19,804 nt of DNA from an uncultured Fidelibacterota bacterium. GTDB taxonomy: Bacteria > Fidelibacterota > Marinisomatia > Marinisomatales > UBA1611. How positions within the stretch are numbered: position 1 is the stretch's first letter; every line of letters begins with the position of its first letter. A model generated the notes under the pieces. The model was not told the origin of the DNA. It worked only from the letters and a program-made list of their open reading frames with translations, and did not search any database. The stretch spans positions 1 to 19,804 of the forward strand of contig CALCSS010000241.1 in assembly GCA_937893835.1 (NCBI GenBank), written 5' to 3'. The position numbers were made by a program, and so were the translations under genes. This document shows positions 16,201-19,804 of the stretch, one piece after another.

Positions 16201-16242
16201 GGTAATCTGAAAGAGATAAGATATTTTTCTCCTGATTTTTAA
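13228..16242 (+). CDS. Giant exported MORN/YwqK-like repeat protein, Trp-rich
   Basis: Function unknown. The 1004-residue product starts with a signal peptide (MRKILVTSLALSSLALG, cleavage likely before QNDG). Almost all the rest is about 34 repeats of 24 residues with the consensus (L/Q)WTxWYxNGxxKxEGxYxxGxxxG, the MORN_2/YwqK type. Repeat 2 carries an insert of about 40 residues with two Asp/Asn-rich, EF-loop-like strings (13396-13518). Two equal modules of 56 residues interrupt the array after repeats 15 and 27. I chose ATG 13228 over TTG 13222 because GAGGA (13216-13220) is seven bases away from the ATG but one base from the TTG. Automatic annotation often calls such proteins 'YwqK family antitoxin'; nothing here supports a toxin-antitoxin role. 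Surface location is an inference from the signal peptide. Confidence 0.88.
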   Translation: MRKILVTSLALSSLALGQNDGLVTTYYPSGALETEGNYTNGVRDGLWTFWYEGEVYEDFGEDGTPNTQDEGENNGVWDSTETVVLDLNSNEVFDPPSKQMEGSYSLGNREGLWTNWYLNGMRKEESNYSAGKLNGSIIRWHENGNRSEEGIYDTGKQNGIWIWYYDTGIKKEQTQFLDGQQDGLWIQWFNDGAKKSERKFTDGERDSVWTSWYENGNKKFQASYKSGKLNGGWTSWYEGGIVKEKSGSYANNKLDQKWTYWSDDGRKTEEITYSNGIKNGLYLFWNKDNYKTIEGNYVKDEKNGTWTLWYDDGVLKAKEIYSKGEMDGQWTWWRPNGVKDREGNYKNGVKHGLWVSWNNDDHKKGEETYVNGVLDGLVTVWHDNGNKDREGIIRGNEPEGSWTYYFADGTEDFRFDYGSGLDRVRIAELEERDGLFYKIGKHKPYTGIVVESGGLKDYLLLGRFQAGRRDGQWVQWYRNGQKEVEGIYYRGKKNGEWALWYEDGTIKEKGKFDMGEIDGVYKYWYANGHLHMEQSYEKGKPYGKWTWWFEHDHNLTFTDGTWSYNGGTYKAGNDDELWNWWWYLNDNKEMEGHYVDGRKNGVWTWWYDSGRKQSEGHYFEDEQDGLWSYFSKDGSIAEEITFSGGKRDGRSTTWLTPEEKQEEKFYKNGKLDGPSTFWENGYRSTMTTYKSDSPEGPWVIWYSNNDQIKEQGFHQGGIREGLTTYYYENGTMQREGFFKEGLPEGMWTYWNKKAEKDFDFDFGSGLQHISLEDLVERESTFYKLGEEIPFTGIITQENPEADYLFLGRTKNGKKDGQWVKWFPSGKDVPEIILVDVPDPEPVLPWSGGKQEQGGYKEGEKHGEWTEWYDNEHIKSHGTYDVGIMDGPWTFYHKNGAKEKEGTLLEGSADGMWVFWDDETKKVQEGSFTKGVKEGQWTAWFEDGRLTEGYYANGKKDATWTSWWDHERTRKEMQGAYRDGKMIDKWFFYDKNGNLKEIRYFSPDF
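14473..14640 (+). repeat. Non-repeat module, copy 1, in the MORN-like array
   Basis: This encodes 56 residues beginning DYGSGLDRVRIAELEERDG and containing LFYKIGKHKPYTGIVV and LLLGRFQAGRRDG. It interrupts the 24-residue array after repeat 15. The second copy at 15508-15675 has exactly the same length and the same flanking repeats (WTYY/WTYW before, QWV-Q/K-W after). The 'ER-x-x-x-FYK-x-G-x-x-x-P-F/Y-TG' core occurs in other YwqK-type proteins, so it is probably a family module. Confidence 0.8.
15508..15675 (+). repeat. Non-repeat module, copy 2, in the MORN-like array
   Basis: This encodes 56 residues beginning DFGSGLQHISLEDLVERES and containing TFYKLGEEIPFTGIIT and LFLGRTKNGKKDG. It aligns without gaps to copy 1 at 14473-14640, 12 repeats earlier. 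The protein-level similarity is clear but the DNA has drifted, so this duplication is old. Confidence 0.8.
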
Positions 16243-16299
16243 ATAAACTCCGGCCCTGATAAACTTTATTTTTTTATAATTATAACAAGGATTTGATCT

Positions 16300-18993
16300 G
16301 TGAAATACGTATATCTATTTGGTAATGGTGAAGCTGATGGTACAGCTAAAATGAAAAACACCTTAGGTGGCAAGGGTGCAAATCTTGCTGAAATGAACCA
16401 CCTTGGAATTCCTGTTCCACCAGGTTTCACGATCACTACAGAGGTTTGTTCTTTTTATTATGATAATGATAGAACCTTTCCAGAGGCGCTTGATCTTCAA
16501 GTAAAAGAAGCACTTAGGAGTACAGAAGAAATCATGGGGTCAAAATTTGGTGACACCCAAAATCCATTGTTAGTATCAATACGCTCTGGTGCAAGACAAT
16601 CAATGCCTGGTATGATGGAAACTGTACTGAATGTTGGCCTGACATCAAAAACCATACCTGGTCTAATTGATAAAACAGGTAATGACCGATTTGTATATGA
16701 TGCATATAGGCGTTTGATCATGATGTATGCTGATGTTGTCATGGAAAAGGCTGCTGGAAAAGAACCAAAAAATGGTATCGGAATAAGACATAGGCTGGAA
16801 TCATTAATTGAAAAACACAAAAATGAAAATCAATACACAAATGATACGGACCTCAGCGGTGAAGACTGGAAACTATTATCAGAAAACTTCAAGACAGAGA
16901 TAAAAAAGACACTAAAAAGCGAATTTCCCGATGACCCAATGGATCAATTATGGGGAGCAATAATGGCCGTGTTTCAAAGTTGGAGTGGAGAAAGAGCTAT
17001 AAACTACAGAAGAATTGAAAATATACCAGAAGAATGGGGAACCGCGGTTAATGTTCAGACAATGGTGTTTGGAAATATGGGGGAAAGCTCTGCAACAGGT
17101 GTGGCGTTCACAAGAAATCCCGCTACGGGTGAGGATAAATTTTTTGGAGAGTGGTTGGTAAATGCTCAGGGTGAGGACGTGGTCGCCGGCCTTCGAACAC
17201 CAAACCCGCTAAATGAAGAAACAAAAACAGAAGGCACCAAAGATCTACCCTCTCTCGAATCAACTATGCCAGAAATATATTCTGAATTAAAAGAAATACG
17301 AAGTGGCCTTGAAAAACACTATAGTGATATGCAGGACATTGAGTTTACCATTCAAGAAGGAAAACTTTGGATGCTTCAAACTCGTGTTGGAAAGCGTAAT
17401 GGGTCGGCCGCAATTAAAATGGCCGTTGATATGGTAAGAGAGGGAATGATCGATAAAGAGACCGCCATTTCAAGAGTGCGGCCAGAACAATTAGATGAGC
17501 TACTACACCCAATGTTAGACAAAGAATCAGAAAAAAAGGCAGATCTACTAGGAAAAGGTCTTCCTGCTGGCCCTGGTGGCGCATCGGGTCGAGCAGTTTT
17601 TACCGCTGATGATGCAGAACGGTGGCACAAGAATGGTGAAAAGGTAATTCTCATAAGAGATGAGACCTCTCCAGAAGATGTACATGGAATGCATGCTTCT
17701 GAGGCAATATTGACGGCAAAGGGTGGAATGACCTCTCACGCCGCTCTTGTAGCTAGAGGATGGGGAAAGTGCTGTATAGTTGGTTGCGGTGAATTACAGA
17801 TCAATGTTAGCAAAAAAGAGGTGGTTATTGGTGACCGGTTGGTTTCTGAAGGTGATTGGGTAACAATGAATGGTACAGAGGGTAAAATTTATTTAGGACA
17901 GATAGACCTTATTGATGCAGATCCAGATACTCATCCAGAATACAAAGACTTGATGGTATGGGCAGATGAGATACGGAAATTAAAGATACGTACCAATGCC
18001 GAAAGCCCAGATGATGCCAAACAGGCAATTAAGTTTGGGGCAGAAGGGATTGGTCTTTGCAGAACTGAACATATGTTTTTCGATGAGGAACGAATACTGG
18101 CAATAAGAAAAATGATCTTTGCAGACAATGAAAATGATCGAAGGGATGCGGTTATGCAACTGTTGCCATTCCAAAAAGAAGATTTTATGGGTACCCTAAA
18201 AGCCATGGAGGGACGACCTGTTACCATAAGGCTACTTGACCCGCCCCTGCATGAGTTTATGACCTTAACGAAGGAACAACAAATTTCTTTGGCAAATAAC
18301 CTCGGAATAGATGTTGAAGTTGTAAAAAATAGGATCTCAATGTTGCACGAGTTAAATCCAATGTTGGGACACCGTGGTTGTCGTCTAGGAATAGCCTATC
18401 CTGAGATCACAGAAATGCAGGCAACCGCCATATTGGAGGCTGCTGCAGAATTAACTAAGGAAGGTGTCTCGGTATTCCCTGAGATAATGATTCCTCTTGT
18501 TGGAACGGTAACAGAATATATAGACCAAGAAAAGATTGTCAGGGAAGTTGCAACAAAGGTCATGGAAAAATATGGATTAGACCTAGAATTTTTAGTTGGA
18601 ACAATGATCGAACTTCCTAGGGCATGCTTAACTGCAGACGAAATTGCAGAACATGCAGAGTTTTTTAGCTTTGGAACAAACGACCTTACTCAAACAACAT
18701 TTGGGTTCAGTAGAGACGACATAGGTTCTTTTTTACCTGATTATTTAGAACGCAACATTCTACCAGAAGACCCCTTTCAAAGCTTAGATGTAAATGGTGT
18801 TGGAAAATTGGTCTCAATGGCTGTGAAACTAGGTCGTAACGTAAACAGTAAAATAAAGATTGGTATTTGTGGTGAACATGGAGGAGATCCAGCATCAATC
18901 CATTTTTGTAAGAAAAACGGACTCGACTATGTGAGCTGCTCGCCTTTCAGGGTGCCAATTGCTAGATTGGCAGCAGCACAAGCTGAGCTATGA
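16300..18993 (+). CDS. ppdK: Pyruvate, phosphate dikinase
   Basis: This cytoplasmic enzyme catalyses the reversible reaction pyruvate + ATP + phosphate = PEP + AMP + pyrophosphate, and may work in gluconeogenesis or in PPi-linked glycolysis. Its 897 residues match the usual length. The N-terminal ATP-grasp part starts with LGGKGANLAEMNHLGIPVPP. The swivelling phosphohistidine domain has GGMTSHAALVARGWG, with His480 as the phosphorylated residue and the adjacent Thr-Ser that plant regulators modify. The C-terminal TIM barrel has GLCRTEHMFF, LGHRGCRLGIAYPEI, FGTNDLTQTTFGFSRDD and GICGEHGGDP, with Cys857 as the likely catalytic cysteine. The start is GTG 16300, nine bases after AAGG. It lies 57 bp after the MORN-like gene, with no clear terminator between them, but seems functionally unrelated to it. 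Confidence 0.98.
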   Translation: MKYVYLFGNGEADGTAKMKNTLGGKGANLAEMNHLGIPVPPGFTITTEVCSFYYDNDRTFPEALDLQVKEALRSTEEIMGSKFGDTQNPLLVSIRSGARQSMPGMMETVLNVGLTSKTIPGLIDKTGNDRFVYDAYRRLIMMYADVVMEKAAGKEPKNGIGIRHRLESLIEKHKNENQYTNDTDLSGEDWKLLSENFKTEIKKTLKSEFPDDPMDQLWGAIMAVFQSWSGERAINYRRIENIPEEWGTAVNVQTMVFGNMGESSATGVAFTRNPATGEDKFFGEWLVNAQGEDVVAGLRTPNPLNEETKTEGTKDLPSLESTMPEIYSELKEIRSGLEKHYSDMQDIEFTIQEGKLWMLQTRVGKRNGSAAIKMAVDMVREGMIDKETAISRVRPEQLDELLHPMLDKESEKKADLLGKGLPAGPGGASGRAVFTADDAERWHKNGEKVILIRDETSPEDVHGMHASEAILTAKGGMTSHAALVARGWGKCCIVGCGELQINVSKKEVVIGDRLVSEGDWVTMNGTEGKIYLGQIDLIDADPDTHPEYKDLMVWADEIRKLKIRTNAESPDDAKQAIKFGAEGIGLCRTEHMFFDEERILAIRKMIFADNENDRRDAVMQLLPFQKEDFMGTLKAMEGRPVTIRLLDPPLHEFMTLTKEQQISLANNLGIDVEVVKNRISMLHELNPMLGHRGCRLGIAYPEITEMQATAILEAAAELTKEGVSVFPEIMIPLVGTVTEYIDQEKIVREVATKVMEKYGLDLEFLVGTMIELPRACLTADEIAEHAEFFSFGTNDLTQTTFGFSRDDIGSFLPDYLERNILPEDPFQSLDVNGVGKLVSMAVKLGRNVNSKIKIGICGEHGGDPASIHFCKKNGLDYVSCSPFRVPIARLAAAQAEL

Positions 18994-19021
18994 TATAAAA
19001 CCAATTATAATATAGTATAAT

Positions 19022-19049
19022 AAAAAAGCCTCTTTATAGAGGCTTTTTT
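19022..19049. terminator. Bidirectional intrinsic terminator between ppdK and fliG
   Basis: AAAAAAGCCTC-TTTATA-GAGGCTTTTTT forms a perfect eleven-pair stem with a six-base loop, ending in a T-run on both strands. It lies 29 bp after the ppdK stop and 28 bp after the fliG stop on the other strand, the position expected of a shared terminator for convergent genes. Confidence 0.93.
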
Positions 19050-19076
19050 ATTATTATTCTAATTTTAATGAAATGA

Positions 19077-19804
19077 CTATTCTACCATCTCCCCACCAGA
19101 AAGGATATCATCTAAGTTCAACGAACCATCTTTTTCCATCTGTTTTGCGGCATCAACAAATTCTTTACGAGCATTGTCAACCTCTCTTTTAGGCTGAGGT
19201 TTTGCTGCAAGGTCATCATTATACATTGCCTGCTTTTTCTGAGGAAGCATGTCTTTCATCTCATTGATCTTTTCCTCGTCCAACCCCTTAAAGGCAATGG
19301 GCAATATGTCTAATTCAATCGAATTGAGCAAAGTTCGGATAATATCATCTGGAAATTTCTCCATGATATCATCAAAGGTGAGGAAGAAGGCCTTGACAGC
19401 AGCATATAGATCTGGGTCTTCATTCTGAAGTGTTTGCATATAACGTTCTTGTTCGTTGGAGCTCATACCACTTAGTGTATCTGCAATCTCCTTTGCACCA
19501 CCTCTTGAGAACTCTGCGGTTCTAGGTAGATAGGTTGATTTTTCCTTCAGTCTTGCACCAACCTCAATGATGCCCTCTAGAGGTATATCGTCGAGAGATC
19601 CCAACTCGATCAACACTTGGCCTTTTAACGTCGGTTCCAACTTATTCAATATGAGCATTTTCTTATCCGGTTCGAGTTGGGCAAGGATCATAGCAATGAC
19701 AGGGGGTTCTTCTTTGTTCAATAACGCTATTAACTGTTCATCATTTAGATCAGCCAAAAATTCAAATGGTTGAATAGGCCCTCCATCATCACCTTTACCA
19801 TCTT
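19077..19804 (-). CDS. fliG: FliG-like flagellar motor switch protein (5' end missing)
   Basis: FliG sits on the cytoplasmic face of the flagellar MS ring and interacts with the stator to give torque. The frame is open to the right edge; about 242 C-terminal residues are visible, and the in-frame TTG at 19757 lies within the domain and is not the start. PFEFLADLNDEQLIALLNKE followed by EPPVIAMILAQLEP matches the FliG middle domain, where the usual motif is EHPQ-T-IA-x-IL. After GGAKEIADTL, the segment DPDLYAAVKAFFLTFDDIM and the 'D-IIRTLLNSIELDILPIAFKG' region match the C-terminal torque domain, and the chain ends with an Asp-rich tail. The EHPQ motif is changed to EEPP. Only this gene of a flagellar set is in view, so a non-flagellar FliG-like role cannot be excluded. 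Confidence 0.82.
   Translation of the reverse strand, partial: DGKGDDGGPIQPFEFLADLNDEQLIALLNKEEPPVIAMILAQLEPDKKMLILNKLEPTLKGQVLIELGSLDDIPLEGIIEVGARLKEKSTYLPRTAEFSRGGAKEIADTLSGMSSNEQERYMQTLQNEDPDLYAAVKAFFLTFDDIMEKFPDDIIRTLLNSIELDILPIAFKGLDEEKINEMKDMLPQKKQAMYNDDLAAKPQPKREVDNARKEFVDAAKQMEKDGSLNLDDILSGGEMVE

Noticed and set aside
13228..16242. Antitoxin annotation for the YwqK-like protein
   Set aside because: Signal peptide, about 1000 residues and no adjacent toxin-like gene; the label is a database name for the repeat, not evidence of function.

Overview
The window is AT-rich, densely coded bacterial chromosome from a Gram-negative organism. It has a TonB/ExbB/ExbD energy-transduction set, exported proteins with signal peptides, and a FliG-type protein. 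The SdhC-SdhA-SdhB layout with a single long five-helix SdhC, the ExbB-ExbD-ExbD-TonB order, the style of C-terminal processing protease and the 'DxNxNxxxD' inserts in exported proteins suggest the FCB side of the tree, possibly a marine Marinimicrobia-like lineage. That placement is an inference from gene style; there is no rRNA here. I see no tRNA, insertion sequence, phage gene or CRISPR array.

Layout. Positions 1-3366 (+): the 3' part of an S41 C-terminal processing protease, then exbB, exbD, a second exbD and tonB. The last three genes overlap by one base at each junction. Positions 3397-10925 (-): six codirectional genes, read from right to left: an exported PEGA-domain protein with internal repeats, a plant-type glutamate-cysteine ligase, a small four-helix membrane protein, and sdhC-sdhA-sdhB (succinate dehydrogenase/fumarate reductase). 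Positions 11161-16242 (+): three exported or membrane-anchored repeat proteins. They are a YD-like repeat protein, a glycine-rich probable beta-solenoid, and a roughly 1000-residue Trp-rich MORN/YwqK-like protein with about 34 repeats of 24 residues. Positions 16300-18993 (+): pyruvate phosphate dikinase. A bidirectional terminator separates it from a convergent FliG-like gene that runs off the right edge.

Working together: the ExbB/D-TonB set would carry proton-motive force to outer-membrane transporters, Sdh feeds the quinone pool, and PPDK interconverts pyruvate and PEP. The accessory part is the block at about 8.5-16.2 kb, where four neighbouring genes on the two sides of one divergent intergenic region all encode exported, internally repetitive proteins of unknown role.

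The most unusual observations are: a nested three-tier inverted-repeat structure in the leader of the MORN-like gene, whose outer stem covers part of the ribosome binding site (13121-13218); a probable CTG start that restores a complete signal peptide on the PEGA protein (10925); a recent 168-bp-period duplication inside that gene; and two 168-bp copies of a non-repeat module embedded in the MORN array.
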